This document shows, piece by piece, positions 1 to 8,835 of a DNA stretch of 55,712 bases (positions are counted from its first letter, which is position 1; the number at the start of each line of letters is the position of its first letter). The translations under genes were made by a program, and so were the position numbers. The notes under the pieces were generated by a model that was not told the DNA's origin, searched no databases, and saw only the letters and a program-made list of their open reading frames with translations. The DNA comes from Acidimicrobiales bacterium (GTDB lineage Bacteria > Actinomycetota > Acidimicrobiia > Acidimicrobiales > Iamiaceae): positions 1 to 55,712 of the forward strand of contig JAGQSO010000144.1 in the NCBI GenBank assembly GCA_020439505.1, given 5' to 3'.

Positions 1-1087
1 CCGACAGGCGAGCTACCAGGCCCTGCATCGGTACTCCATCGAGGTCGCAGACCATCCCTCGGGCCTCGACGTGGGGGTCCGCCGCCAACTCGCTCATGTC
101 ATAGACCGGTGCCGCGGCGGCGTGGGCCTCCTCGAACACCTCAAGCACCTCGGCCAAGGGGCGGGCCGAGCACCAATCGGCCACCCGAGCCTCCACCTCG
201 TCACGGTGGGCTATCCGCCCGGCGAAACCGTCCATGCGGGGATCGCCCCCCAGCCCGACGATCTCCATCACCCGTTGGGCCACCGACTCGGCGCTGGTGG
301 AGATGGCCACCCACCTTCCATCAGAACAGCGGTAGGTGCCACGCGGTACCGAGTAGGGGATGCCCGAGCCCAGTCGGGGTTGGAGGTCACCGTTCAACCG
401 CCAGTTGCTCATCAGGGGACCCATCAGCTGGAACAACGACTCGAGCAGGTTGACGTCGACCACCTGCCCCACCCCCGAGTGCAACGCAACCATGGTGGCG
501 AACGCCGCCACCAGGCCGGTCACCTCGTCGGTCAGCGCGATCGGCGGCAGTAGCGGTGCACCGTCGGGCTCACCGTTGATGGCAGCAAATCCCGACATCG
601 CCTCGGCCAGGGTGGCGAACCCAGGTCGGGCGGCGTAAGGACCGTCCTGGCCGAAGCCGCTCACCCTGGTGACCACCAGCCGAGGGTTGGCCGAGATCAG
701 ATCGGCCGGATCCAGGCCGAGCCGCTCCAGGGTCCCAGGCCGGAAGTTCTCGATCACCACGTCGGCGGTGGCGATCAGGCTCCTGGCCCGGTCCAGGTCG
801 GTGGGGTCCTTGAGGTCCAGCACCACCGTCCGCTTGTTGCGCCCGATCAGCTTCCACCACAGCGTCACGTCGTCGCGGGGGTCGGTCCACCCCATCGCCC
901 GCGTGGTGTCGCCCGAGCCGGGACGCTCGACCTTGATCACGTCGGCGCCGAAGTCGGCCAGGTAGCGGCCACAGCCCGGTCCCGCCACCACCGTGGCCAG
1001 ATCGACCACCCGCAGGTCGTGAAGCGGACCGTCACCGGGACCGGGCGGACCCACCCGAGCGGTACCGGGCCGGCTCGGGTCCCTCAT
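1..1087 (-). CDS. CaiB/BaiF family CoA-transferase (3' end beyond window)
   Basis: Predicted class III CoA-transferase that moves CoA between carboxylic acids. About 362 residues are visible and the C-terminus runs off the left edge. The N-terminus (about residues 25-55) has the family pattern LRVVDLATVVAGP followed by LADFGADVIKVERP. A GQVVDVNLLES stretch lies around residue 211, where characterised members carry the catalytic aspartate. The ELAADPHVEARGM segment near the visible end is also typical. The ATG at 1087 overlaps the stop of the upstream DinB-like gene as ATGA, so the two are probably translationally coupled. The acyl substrate cannot be told from sequence. Confidence 0.88.
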   Translation of the reverse strand, partial: MRDPSRPGTARVGPPGPGDGPLHDLRVVDLATVVAGPGCGRYLADFGADVIKVERPGSGDTTRAMGWTDPRDDVTLWWKLIGRNKRTVVLDLKDPTDLDRARSLIATADVVIENFRPGTLERLGLDPADLISANPRLVVTRVSGFGQDGPYAARPGFATLAEAMSGFAAINGEPDGAPLLPPIALTDEVTGLVAAFATMVALHSGVGQVVDVNLLESLFQLMGPLMSNWRLNGDLQPRLGSGIPYSVPRGTYRCSDGRWVAISTSAESVAQRVMEIVGLGGDPRMDGFAGRIAHRDEVEARVADWCSARPLAEVLEVFEEAHAAAAPVYDMSELAADPHVEARGMVCDLDGVPMQGLVARLS

Positions 1088-1710
1088 TGCAACACGTGTA
1101 CGGAGCGCGCCGACGAACGACCGGCCAGGGCCCTCACCACCGTGGCGGGGCCGTCCTCGCCGGCCAGGTCGGTGAGGACCCGGGCCGCGACATCGGCGGA
1201 CACCGGCGGGGGGTTCACCTCCAGTCCGATGGCGTCGGCCAGGTCCATGCCGTGCACCACCAGCTCCACCACCCGGGTCGCCAGGTACTGATCGAGCGGC
1301 ATCTCTCCCACCATCAGGTGGCAGGTGGCGTCGGGGGGCGAATCTCCGATCAACTTCTCGCACTGCAAGGCCAACTCGTCGGTGGCGACGACCCAGTCGT
1401 CGCGTTCGGCCGCCTCCCGCTTGGCCCGGGCCGCGATGTGCACGTGAGGGGTCTCCTCGGCCAGCACCACCCGGAAGTACTGGGCCGCGGTGGCGATCGG
1501 CGTGGGGTCGACCGTCTCGCCCGTCAGATAGTCGATGACGGTCCGGTAGGCCCGGTCGGTGTGGGCCACCAGCTCTCGTACCGTCCACTCGCCCAGACCG
1601 GGTCGCTCCCAGGCGTCGTCGTCGACCGCCCCGACCATCGACCGCCACCAATGGCTGGCGAAGCGGAACGCGTCGCCGGTCTCCTCGATTCGAAACACGG
1701 TGTCTGGCAC
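1084..1710 (-). CDS. Maleylpyruvate isomerase family (mycothiol-dependent, DinB-like) protein
   Basis: A 208-residue protein of the DinB/MDMPI helical-bundle family. Some actinobacterial members use mycothiol to isomerise or transfer small thiol adducts; most have no known substrate. The first helix region is followed by GLGEWTVRELVAHTDRAYR with His50, and a later ELVVHGMDLADAIG segment supplies the E-x3-H pair expected for the divalent metal site. The family identity and this metal triad are seen; the substrate is unknown. Its stop overlaps the start of the CoA-transferase, which suggests one transcript and perhaps a shared catabolic or detoxification role. Confidence 0.75.
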   Translation of the reverse strand: MPDTVFRIEETGDAFRFASHWWRSMVGAVDDDAWERPGLGEWTVRELVAHTDRAYRTVIDYLTGETVDPTPIATAAQYFRVVLAEETPHVHIAARAKREAAERDDWVVATDELALQCEKLIGDSPPDATCHLMVGEMPLDQYLATRVVELVVHGMDLADAIGLEVNPPPVSADVAARVLTDLAGEDGPATVVRALAGRSSARSVHVLQ

Positions 1711-1738
1711 TGGCTTGCTCCTGTTGTGGTGGGGACGT

Positions 1739-2812
1739 TCAGCCGATGCTGATCTCGTAGCACCGGTCCTCGAGTGTCCCGAACGCGTAGTCCTCGTAGA
1801 GACCTTGGAACATGTGGCGGGTCCGATCGCTCCACCTCAGCGCCGCGGGGTCCGAGATCCGGTGGACGATCTGAAGGATCCCGTCTTCGTACACCCGGTA
1901 CTCGGCCCAAACCCCCGGGAAATCCTTCACCGAGGCAACCTCGCCGTAGGGAACGTCACCGGTGGCCTCGAAGGTACGAACCCGGTTGCGGTGGGTGTGG
2001 CCCGAGAAGAAGCCGCGGACGATCGGGCGCCGGGAGATCAGGTCGACCAGCAGGGCCGAGGCGTGGAGGTCGATGCCGAAGGTGTGGTCGGCCCGCTCGG
2101 GTGAGTCGGCGTCACCGACGTGATGATGACCGAACAACAGAACCGGCCGATCCGCCGATGCCGCGATGGAATCGATCTCGTCGAGCTGCTCAGCGGTGAC
2201 GGTGCCCGAAGGCGATCCGTCGACCGAGGTGTCGACCAGGACCGCGCACACTCCGGGGAGGTCGACCCGCTGGATGGACGCTCTGGCGAACGGAGCGTGG
2301 TTGTAGGACTCGTGGTTGCCGCGGATGACGTGGAGACGGTCTCCGAAGGCCGGTTCGTACACGGCCCGAAACGCCTCGTACTCGGCCTCGGTGCCGTTGG
2401 AGGTCAGGTCTCCCTTGACCAGCACCGCCACCGGGGCGAGGAGCGAGATCTCGGCCGCCGCAGCCCGGTTCATCAACTCCGGGTAGGGCCGATCGCCCGG
2501 TTCGGACCGGAAGGTCGGGCCGATGTCGGTCCCGTGGACCTCACCGCACACCTCCTCGCCGAAGTGGACGTCGTTCACCGTCGCGAACGTGGCCAACAAC
2601 TCGCCTCGGGGGGCCAGGGTGGTGAAGGCGAAGCCCTCCAACTCGTGGTGGGTGCCCGGCTCCAGGTCCGCGTAACGGCGCACGAGGGGGCCCTCGTGAA
2701 CGACGGCAAAATCGGGACCGACCGTGGTCAGCTCTGGCGGAGGAGACGCGTGGCTGACGGCGTCACGCCAGTCGACGACCGGGTCGGAGCCGTCGGGGAA
2801 CTCGGCGTCCAT
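1739..2812 (-). CDS. Calcineurin-like metallophosphoesterase
   Basis: Predicted binuclear metal phosphoesterase of the Icc/CpdA-like superfamily. The metal-binding motifs occur in order: NDVHFGEE (D-x-H), KGDLTSNG (GDxT), RGNHESYN (GNHE), LFGHHHVGD and FSGHTHRNRV (GHTH). I start at the ATG at 2812, giving 357 residues. The upstream ATG at 2869 adds 19 residues with no family character, and AAGG lies 9 nt before 2812. No signal peptide or membrane segment is evident, so it is probably cytosolic. The true substrate (cyclic nucleotide, phospholipid headgroup or other phosphoester) is not resolvable from sequence. Confidence 0.85.
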   Translation of the reverse strand: MDAEFPDGSDPVVDWRDAVSHASPPPELTTVGPDFAVVHEGPLVRRYADLEPGTHHELEGFAFTTLAPRGELLATFATVNDVHFGEEVCGEVHGTDIGPTFRSEPGDRPYPELMNRAAAAEISLLAPVAVLVKGDLTSNGTEAEYEAFRAVYEPAFGDRLHVIRGNHESYNHAPFARASIQRVDLPGVCAVLVDTSVDGSPSGTVTAEQLDEIDSIAASADRPVLLFGHHHVGDADSPERADHTFGIDLHASALLVDLISRRPIVRGFFSGHTHRNRVRTFEATGDVPYGEVASVKDFPGVWAEYRVYEDGILQIVHRISDPAALRWSDRTRHMFQGLYEDYAFGTLEDRCYEISIG

Positions 2813-2900
2813 CGCTGCCGACCTTATCGGCCCAGTAGTCCTAGCGAACCCGGCTGGGCCGCCCGTCACATCGAGCGTGACTCAACCGCGGGCAGTCAGG

Positions 2901-3083
2901 TCACCAGGGTCGGACGCGCCGGGCCGGGATGGGCTTGGACCACCAACGACCGGACCACTTCCAGCGGGGAGATTCGACCGGCGCGGCCGAGCCCGGACCC
3001 GGGGTGGCGGCCTGGAGCGCGGCCAGGATGGCCACAACCTCCTCCTCGGAGGGGTCGGGGGTGATTACGGTCGGCTGGGTCAC
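2901..3083 (-). CDS. Acyl-CoA carboxylase epsilon-like subunit
   Basis: A 60-residue ORF starting 34 bp after the acyl-CoA carboxylase beta subunit stop. The composition fits the small epsilon subunits (AccE type) that stabilise biotin-dependent acyl-CoA carboxylases in actinobacteria. A short variable N-terminus precedes a helix around EEVVAILAALQAA, then a proline- and tryptophan-rich tail with RWKWSGRWW. Epsilon subunits diverge strongly, so position next to accD/pccB is the main support. A second overlapping frame (2896-3096) encodes only arginine/proline-rich sequence and is taken as a shadow. Confidence 0.72.
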   Translation of the reverse strand: MTQPTVITPDPSEEEVVAILAALQAATPGPGSAAPVESPRWKWSGRWWSKPIPARRVRPW

Positions 3084-3117
3084 GAGTACACCTCACCGGG
3101 CAGGAAGGGCGTGAGGT

Positions 3118-4668
3118 TCACAGCGGCATGTTGCCGTGCTTGCGGGGCGGCAACTCTTCCTTCTTGGAGTCCAGCATCTGGAACCCGTCGATCAGCATGC
3201 GCCGGGTGTCGGTCGGGTCGATCACGTCGTCCACGTACCCGCGCTCGGCGGCCACGTAGGGGTTGAGCCACTTCTCCGAGTAGGTATCGACCAGTTCGGC
3301 CTTCTTGGCGTCCTTGTCGTCGGCGGCGGCGATGTCGGAGCGGTTGAGGATCTCGACCGCACCCGACGCCCCCATCACCGCCAGCTCGGCCGACGGCCAG
3401 GCGTAGGCCAGATCGGCACCGATCGACTTGGAGTCCATGACCACGTAGGCGCCGCCGTAGGCCTTGCGAGTGATGACCTGGATGCGGGGGACGGTGGCCT
3501 CGCAGTAGGCGTAGAGCAGCTTGGCCCCGTGACGGATGATTCCGTTGTACTCCTGGTCGACGCCGGGCAGGAACCCCGGCACGTCCACGAAGGTCAGCAG
3601 CGGGATGTTGAAGGCATCGCAGGTCCGCACGAACCGGGCCGCCTTCTCCGACGCCTCGATGTCGAGCACCCCGGCGTAGGCGGCCGGCTGGTTGCCCACG
3701 ACACCGATCGACTGGCCGCCGAGGCGGATGTAGCCGCAGATGATGTTGGTGGCCCAGCGGGGGAAGTACTCGAAGAACTCGTTGTCGTCGGCGACCGCCT
3801 CCACCACCTTGCGCATGTCGTAGGGGACGTTGGCGCTGTCGGGGATCAGGTCGAGCAGCTCTGGCGTGGGCCGGTCGTGGGGGTCGCCCGAGTCGATGAC
3901 CGGAGCGGTCTCCAGGTTGTTGGACGGGAGGAACGACAGAAGGAACCGGACGTCGTCGAGGACCGCCTTGTCGTCGGGGGCGGTGAAGGTGGCGATGCCT
4001 GACTTGGAGGAGTGGGTGTGGGCGCCACCGAGTTCCTGCTGGGTGACGTCCTCACCCGTCACCGTCTTCACCACGTCGGGACCGGTGATGAACATGTAGG
4101 AGGTGTCGTCGACCATGAAGATGAAGTCGGTCAGGGCGGGGCTGTAAACCGCTCCACCCGCACAGGGGCCCATGATCACGCTGATCTGGGGGGTCACACC
4201 CGATGCCATCACGTTGCGATGGAAGATGCCGCCGTAGGACGCCAGGCTCACCGGCCCTTCCTGGATGCGGGCACCGGCGCCGTCGTTGAGGCCCACCACC
4301 GGGGCACCGACCTTGAGCGCCATGTCCATCACCTTGTGGATCTTCTCGGCGAACACCTCGCCCAACGCCCCGCCGAACAGGGTGAAGTCCTGGGAGAACA
4401 CGAACACCTTGCGCCCGTCGACGGTCCCCCATCCGGTGATGACGCCGTCGGTGTAGGGGCGATCCTCCACGTCGGGGCTGCGATGGCGGGCCAGCATGTC
4501 CAGCTCGTGGAACGAGCCAGGGTCGAGCAGGTAGTCGATGCGCTCGCGAGCCAGCATCTTGCCCCGGTCGTGCTGGCGCTGGATCGAGCGCTCCGACCCT
4601 GGGCTGAGGGCCTGCTCCTTACGGGCCAGCAGGTCGTCCAGGCGCTCGCGGATGGTGTGCTCAGGCAT
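3118..4668 (-). CDS. accD: Acyl-CoA carboxylase beta (carboxyltransferase) subunit
   Basis: Carboxyltransferase subunit of a biotin-dependent acetyl/propionyl-CoA carboxylase, 516 residues, the usual length for AccD5/PccB proteins. Both crotonase-like halves are complete. The N-terminal half has GLNDGAGARIQEG and GPCAGGAVYSPALTDF, which form the acyl-CoA pocket and oxyanion turn. The C-terminal half has FVDVPGFLPG and KAYGGAYVVMDSKSIGAD. It would transfer CO2 from carboxybiotin to acetyl- or propionyl-CoA for fatty-acid synthesis or propionate use. The alpha (biotin carboxylase/carrier) subunit is not in this window. The epsilon-like ORF lies just downstream. Substrate preference is not called. 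Confidence 0.95.
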   Translation of the reverse strand: MPEHTIRERLDDLLARKEQALSPGSERSIQRQHDRGKMLARERIDYLLDPGSFHELDMLARHRSPDVEDRPYTDGVITGWGTVDGRKVFVFSQDFTLFGGALGEVFAEKIHKVMDMALKVGAPVVGLNDGAGARIQEGPVSLASYGGIFHRNVMASGVTPQISVIMGPCAGGAVYSPALTDFIFMVDDTSYMFITGPDVVKTVTGEDVTQQELGGAHTHSSKSGIATFTAPDDKAVLDDVRFLLSFLPSNNLETAPVIDSGDPHDRPTPELLDLIPDSANVPYDMRKVVEAVADDNEFFEYFPRWATNIICGYIRLGGQSIGVVGNQPAAYAGVLDIEASEKAARFVRTCDAFNIPLLTFVDVPGFLPGVDQEYNGIIRHGAKLLYAYCEATVPRIQVITRKAYGGAYVVMDSKSIGADLAYAWPSAELAVMGASGAVEILNRSDIAAADDKDAKKAELVDTYSEKWLNPYVAAERGYVDDVIDPTDTRRMLIDGFQMLDSKKEELPPRKHGNMPL

Positions 4669-4840
4669 CCCGCAAAGCTAGAGCCTCGCCCGAACGACCC
4701 GGAAAAGGCCCGAGGTTCCTCCTCACCATCCCGGCCAACACCCCATGCCCGGTGAGGGTCGTTGCCTGGGCTCTGGCCAGGCCGTAGCGTCCGGCCCGGC
4801 CCGGCGCTCGCCGCGGCGCACCTCGACCAGGGATCCCGCC

Positions 4841-6532
4841 ATGCTCGTCGACCGGGGCCGCAAGGCCGTTCGTCTGTCCACCGCCGGCCTCCTGGTCGCG
4901 TCACTCGTCCTGGCCGGTTGTTCCTCCGACGAGACGGCGAAGGGGACGGGAGACAAGGACACCGCCAAGACGACGACCACCGCCGGGGCCGCGGCGTCCG
5001 GTTACACCCCGCCCGAATGCGACCAGGGCGCCACCACCGACGAGGTGAAGACCGAACCGGTGGCGGACACGCCGTCGGACCTCACCCTCACCTCACACGA
5101 CGGCACCGAGATCCGCATGCACTGGTTCCCCGCTGACGGCGTCAGCGCCGACAAGCCCGGCCCCACCGTGCTGATGGGACCGGGATGGTCCCTGCCGGGC
5201 AGCGTCGAAGGCAGCGAGACGATCATGTTCGGGGCGCTCGACATCTCGACCATGAACGAACGGGGCTACAACGTGCTCACCTGGGATCCCCGTGGCTTCG
5301 GCAAGTCGGGCGGCGTGGCCTCGGTGAACGATCCCGAGCTCGAGGGCCGTGACGCCCAGCTCCTGCTCGACTGGGTCGCCGAACAGCCCGAGGCTCTCAC
5401 CGACGACGAGGGTGACCCCCGGGTGGGCATGGTCGGCTTCTCCTACGGGGGCGGCATCCAGCTGACCCTGTCGGGATTGGACTGCCGGGTCGATGCCATC
5501 GTCCCCGGCATCGCCTGGAACTCGCTGACAACGGCCCTATTCCGAGCCGAGACCGTCAAGACCGGATGGGCCGGGATCCTGGTACAGGCGGCGGCCACCG
5601 GGAAGGTCGACCCCCACATCCCCAGCGCCTTCGAATCAGGCACGGCCACCGGCACCCTCAGCGACGAGGACCGTGAATGGTTCATCGCCCGCGGTCCGGG
5701 CGAACTTGTCGACCAGATCCGGATCCCGACCCTGCTGATCCAGGGCACGGTGGACACCCTGTTCACCCCCGACGAGGCCATCACCAACTACGGCGTGCTG
5801 ACCGGCAACGACGTCCCGGTGAAGATGCTGTGGTTCTGCGGTGGCCACGGCGTGTGCCTGACCGACGAGGGCGACACCGACCGCGTCAGCGAAGCCTCCT
5901 TCGCCTGGTTGGACCGCTGGGTCAAGGGAGACACCAAGGTCGACACCGGCCCCGTCGTCGACGTGATCGACCAGACCGGCGCCACCTGGACCGGCGATAC
6001 CTGGCCCCCCAAGCCCGGGCGTCCCCTGGAGGCCGCCGGGTCGGGCACCCTGTCGATGGTCGCCGAGGGCGGAGCATCTGGCATCACCCTGGATGCCGGT
6101 GAGGGCGGGATCCTCGGTGGGTTGGTGGCGGCCAGTACGCCCGCCCGCGCCACCAACGCCGTGAACGTCGCCGGATCGGCCGAGGAGGACGTGTTGATCA
6201 TCGGCGCCCCCGAGCTCACCATCACCTACAAGGGCAGCGTGGAGCCCGGTCCCCAACCGATGCGGGTCTTCGCTCAGCTGGTCGACGACCAGAACGACGT
6301 GGTGGTCGGCAACCAGATCACCCCGGTACCGGTCGAGCTCGACGGCGCCGAACACACCGTCACCGTGCCGTTGGAGTCGATCATCCAGTTCCTGAAGGCG
6401 GGCGAGACCATCACCCTCCAGGTCGTGGCCACCACCGGTGCCTACGCCCAACCCCGCCTCGGAGGCCAGATCGAGTTCAGCTCGGTGTCGTTGTCCCTGC
6501 CGACCACCGAGGCCCTCCAGCCGACGCGGTGA
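4841..6532 (+). CDS. Secreted lipoprotein alpha/beta hydrolase (CocE/X-Pro peptidase-like)
   Basis: A 563-residue predicted lipoprotein. Starting at the ATG at 4841 gives a short basic N-terminus, a hydrophobic stretch and the lipobox LVLAGC with Cys27 as the acylation site; the longer frame from 4745 lacks this arrangement. A Thr/Lys-rich linker leads to an alpha/beta hydrolase domain with the nucleophile elbow GFSYGGG (Ser201). An aspartate in GTVDTLFTPDEA and a histidine in FCGGHGVC complete a plausible triad. The C-terminal third is beta-rich, like the jelly-roll domain of CocE/NonD hydrolases. It probably acts outside the membrane on an ester or peptide; the substrate is unknown. Confidence 0.82.
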   Translation: MLVDRGRKAVRLSTAGLLVASLVLAGCSSDETAKGTGDKDTAKTTTTAGAAASGYTPPECDQGATTDEVKTEPVADTPSDLTLTSHDGTEIRMHWFPADGVSADKPGPTVLMGPGWSLPGSVEGSETIMFGALDISTMNERGYNVLTWDPRGFGKSGGVASVNDPELEGRDAQLLLDWVAEQPEALTDDEGDPRVGMVGFSYGGGIQLTLSGLDCRVDAIVPGIAWNSLTTALFRAETVKTGWAGILVQAAATGKVDPHIPSAFESGTATGTLSDEDREWFIARGPGELVDQIRIPTLLIQGTVDTLFTPDEAITNYGVLTGNDVPVKMLWFCGGHGVCLTDEGDTDRVSEASFAWLDRWVKGDTKVDTGPVVDVIDQTGATWTGDTWPPKPGRPLEAAGSGTLSMVAEGGASGITLDAGEGGILGGLVAASTPARATNAVNVAGSAEEDVLIIGAPELTITYKGSVEPGPQPMRVFAQLVDDQNDVVVGNQITPVPVELDGAEHTVTVPLESIIQFLKAGETITLQVVATTGAYAQPRLGGQIEFSSVSLSLPTTEALQPTR

Positions 6533-6632
6533 CCGCGCAGGCACAGGCACCGGCACCGGCACCGACGTGGCGCCTTCGTCTCGCCACGAACGGGAGCGGA
6601 GGCGACCAACGCCGGACGTAGCCTGACCGGCG

Positions 6633-7712
6633 ATGGATCTGCCGGTCATGCCTCCCCTGTCTCCGATGCTGGCCAAGGCCGCTCCCGATCTCCCCGACGC
6701 GCCGTCGGGTACCTATTGGTTCGAGCCCAAATGGGACGGCTTCCGCTGCGTTGTGTTCAGGGACCACGACGAGGTGGAGCTGGGCTCCCGTAACGACCGT
6801 CCCCTCACTCGTTACTTCCCCGAGCTGATCGGACCGCTCCGCGACGCCCTGCCCCCTCGGTGTGTTCTCGACGGCGAGGTGGTGATCGCCGGCCCCGGAG
6901 GCCTGGACTTCGACGCCCTCCAACAGCGCATCCACCCCGCGGCGTCGCGTATCAACCGCCTCTCGGTGGAGACCCCGGCCGCGTTCGTGGCGTTCGACCT
7001 GTTGGCGATCGACGACCACTCGCTCATGGATGTGGCCCAGTCCGAGCGTCGGCGTTTCCTCGAGGAGGTTCTGGTGCCCTCCGCCAGCGTCCACCTCACC
7101 CCCGGCACCTTCGACCGGGCCCTGGCGGCGGACTGGTTCTCCCGCTTCGAAGGGGCCGGTCTGGAAGGGGTGATGGCCAAGGTCGCCACCGATCCCTACC
7201 AGCCGGGAAAGCGGACGCAGCTCAAGGTGAAGCACCTCCGAACCGCCGACTGCGTGGTCGCAGGCTTCCGCGAACACAAGAACGGTGACGGACCGGGTTC
7301 GTTGATGCTCGGCCTGTACGACGAGGACGGGAACCTCCACCACCTGGGGGTGGCATCGTCGTTCTCGGTCGCCCGCCGAGCCGAGCTCCGAGACGAGCTG
7401 GCGCCCTTCGTCACCGCGGACTGGGGAAGCCACCCGTGGGGACGGTGGGCGGAAGCCGCGGCCCACGAGGCGGGCGGCGGGCGCCTGCCCGGCGGTCAGT
7501 CACGCTGGAACGCCACCAAGGATCTGTCGTTCACGGCGCTGCGGCCCGAGTTGGTGGCCGAGGTCGCCTACGAGCGGGTGGACAACGGACGCTTCCGTCA
7601 CAGCGCCCGCTTCCAGCGTTGGCGCCCCGATCGAGACCCGGCGTCGTGCACCTTCGGTCAGCTCGAGGTCGTCGCCCCGTTCGAGCTGACCGAAGTCCTC
7701 GGACCCGGTTGA
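6633..7712 (+). CDS. ATP-dependent DNA ligase, LigC type
   Basis: A 359-residue ATP-dependent DNA ligase that seals nicks through a lysyl-AMP intermediate. Motif I is FEPKWDGFR with Lys33 as the adenylated residue. Later motifs include LDGEVVI (III), FVAFDLLAI (IIIa), LEGVMAKVATDPYQPGKR (IV) and KTQLKVK-like QLKVKH (V). An OB-fold region follows. The length fits stand-alone actinobacterial LigC enzymes, which act in DNA repair beside the NAD-dependent replicative ligase. No polymerase or nuclease domain is fused, which separates it from LigD. Ku or primase partners are not adjacent. Confidence 0.92.
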   Translation: MDLPVMPPLSPMLAKAAPDLPDAPSGTYWFEPKWDGFRCVVFRDHDEVELGSRNDRPLTRYFPELIGPLRDALPPRCVLDGEVVIAGPGGLDFDALQQRIHPAASRINRLSVETPAAFVAFDLLAIDDHSLMDVAQSERRRFLEEVLVPSASVHLTPGTFDRALAADWFSRFEGAGLEGVMAKVATDPYQPGKRTQLKVKHLRTADCVVAGFREHKNGDGPGSLMLGLYDEDGNLHHLGVASSFSVARRAELRDELAPFVTADWGSHPWGRWAEAAAHEAGGGRLPGGQSRWNATKDLSFTALRPELVAEVAYERVDNGRFRHSARFQRWRPDRDPASCTFGQLEVVAPFELTEVLGPG

Positions 7713-7895
7713 CCGCGCCGGTGACTCCCTCGGTTCACCCGTGACCGACAACGGTTCGCTCACCTACCGGCCCCGCCCGCTGGGAAGCCTCGGCCGTACC
7801 ATGCGGTTTGCGGGGGCGCGGCTGGGACCGGTAGGTTGCGCCTTCGCCCCGGCAACGGGGTGAGGCGTCAGAACCCTCGGGTTCAGGCACCAGAA

Positions 7896-7970
7896 GGTCC
7901 CGTGGTGCAGTTTGGAGTGCACGCCGGCCTGTCAAGCCGGAGGTCGCGGGTTCAAATCCCGTCGGGACCG
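7896..7970 (+). tRNA. tRNA-Asp (GTC)
   Basis: A 75-nt cloverleaf. The acceptor stem GGTCCCG (7896-7902) pairs with CGGGACC (7963-7969), with G7970 as discriminator. The anticodon stem CCGGC/GCCGG (7924-7928, 7936-7940) holds the loop CTGTCAA with anticodon GTC at 7931-7933. The T arm has the usual GGTTCAAATCC. CCA is not encoded. G73 is the expected identity base for tRNA-Asp. Confidence 0.97.
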
Positions 7971-8013
7971 CTCTGGTGGCATCGACTCCGGTCGATCCAC
8001 CGGAAAAACATGG

Positions 8014-8089
8014 GGTCGGGTAGCTCAGTTGGCAGAGCGTCCGCCTGAAAAGCGGAAGGTCACCGGATCGACGCCGGTTCCGACCACCA
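8014..8089 (+). tRNA. tRNA-Phe (GAA)
   Basis: A 76-nt cloverleaf including an encoded CCA at 8087-8089. The acceptor stem GGTCGGG (8014-8020) pairs with TCCGACC (8079-8085) with one G-U pair, and the discriminator is A8086. The anticodon stem TCCGC/GCGGA holds the loop CTGAAAA with anticodon GAA at 8047-8049. The T loop reads ATCGACG, so position 54 is A instead of the usual T. It lies 43 bp after tRNA-Asp, probably on the same transcript. Confidence 0.97.
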
Positions 8090-8094
8090 CGAAC

Positions 8095-8136
8095 CACCAG
8101 GCCAGACCGGCAATCGGGTCTGGCCTGGTGCCATTT
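8095..8136 (+). terminator. Intrinsic terminator after the tRNA pair
   Basis: A perfect 14-bp inverted repeat begins 6 nt after the tRNA-Phe CCA end. The arms are 8095-8108 and 8117-8130 with an 8-nt loop, followed by GCCATTTT, so there is a short T run after the stem. It is well placed to end transcription of the two tRNAs. Confidence 0.85.
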
Positions 8137-8181
8137 TCGGGCGGCAGATCCCGGCGTCGTGCAACCTGCGTGCAACATAGG

Positions 8182-8210
8182 ACGACAATTATCCGCAACT
8201 TGGGTAATAT
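8182..8210 (+). promoter_or_regulatory. Candidate promoter of the first nucleotidyltransferase gene
   Basis: ACGACA (8182-8187) is separated by exactly 17 bp from TAATAT (8205-8210), a plausible -35/-10 pair. The GTG start lies at 8221, so the mRNA would be almost leaderless, and no Shine-Dalgarno sequence is visible. The half-sites TTATCC (8189-8194) and GGATAA (8223-8228) flank the -10 element symmetrically and could be an operator. Confidence 0.45.
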
Positions 8211-8220
8211 CATCCAACTC

Positions 8221-8835
8221 GTGGATAAATCACCGCCGCCACCGTTGCTCCCTATCCTGCGGTCTCAGCAGCAGGCTGAGCTCCTCGCGCTCCTCCTCGG
8301 CGACCCCGACCTCGAGGTCAGCGTCTCAGAACTGGCCGACCGCACCGCCATTCCCTACGCATCGGTGCACCGGGAGATCGAACGGGCCGAGATGACCGGC
8401 CTGCTCACCAGCCGGCGAGTGGGACGGACGCGACTCGTGCGATCGAACACCACCAGTCCCTACTACGAGGGTCTCGCCGACGTGCTGACGAAGGCGTTTG
8501 GTGTCCCGCACCTCCTCGCCGTTGCGCTTGCGGGGATCGACAACATCGACCAGGTCTTCATCTACGGCTCCTGGGCGGCGCGCTACCTGGGAGAACAAGG
8601 ACAGCGTCCGGTCGGCGACATCGACGTGCTCGTCCTAGGGGAACCGGATCGCGATGCGCTCTTCGAAGCCACGAGCCCGCTCGAGGCACGGCTCGGGCGG
8701 CCTGTCCAGATCACGATCCGTAACGCTGGCTGGCTGGAGACGGGCTCGGGCTCGTTCCACGACACGGTGATGAGCCGGCCTCTGGTTGAGGTCCCGCTTC
8801 GGCCTGGGCACACCGTCAGCCGAGAGCGGATCTGA
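8221..8835 (+). CDS. Winged-HTH plus MNT-type nucleotidyltransferase (candidate antitoxin)
   Basis: A 204-residue protein. Residues about 15-75 form a winged helix-turn-helix (SVSELADRTAIPYASVHREIE), and a minimal nucleotidyltransferase domain follows. The catalytic signature is complete: GSW at G116-S117 and GDIDVLV with D133 and D135. In MNT/HEPN systems such proteins neutralise HEPN RNases, in characterised cases by AMPylating them. The start GTG at 8221 is chosen because upstream sequence in this frame is tRNA and terminator. The HEPN gene lies on the opposite strand and the two stops overlap by 20 bp, which is not the usual same-strand operon. The HTH suggests autoregulation. Function is inferred from domains. 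Confidence 0.78.
   Translation: MDKSPPPPLLPILRSQQQAELLALLLGDPDLEVSVSELADRTAIPYASVHREIERAEMTGLLTSRRVGRTRLVRSNTTSPYYEGLADVLTKAFGVPHLLAVALAGIDNIDQVFIYGSWAARYLGEQGQRPVGDIDVLVLGEPDRDALFEATSPLEARLGRPVQITIRNAGWLETGSGSFHDTVMSRPLVEVPLRPGHTVSRERI

Noticed and set aside
7763..7895. Structured leader before tRNA-Asp (CCTACCGG...CCGGTAGG and smaller hairpins)
   Set aside because: The arms are short and far apart; the stretch could be a terminator for the ligase gene or a promoter, but no RNA family fits, so it is not listed as a feature.
7735..8217. Long ORFs on both strands across 7735-8217
   Set aside because: They cover the two tRNA genes and their terminator; the peptides are the usual translated tRNA sequences and not proteins.
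8014..8220. tRNA-Phe as an integration site of a mobile island
   Set aside because: No integrase gene and no second copy of the tRNA 3' end were found within the window. The repeated GTGCAAC at 8158 and 8170 is too short to be an attachment site.
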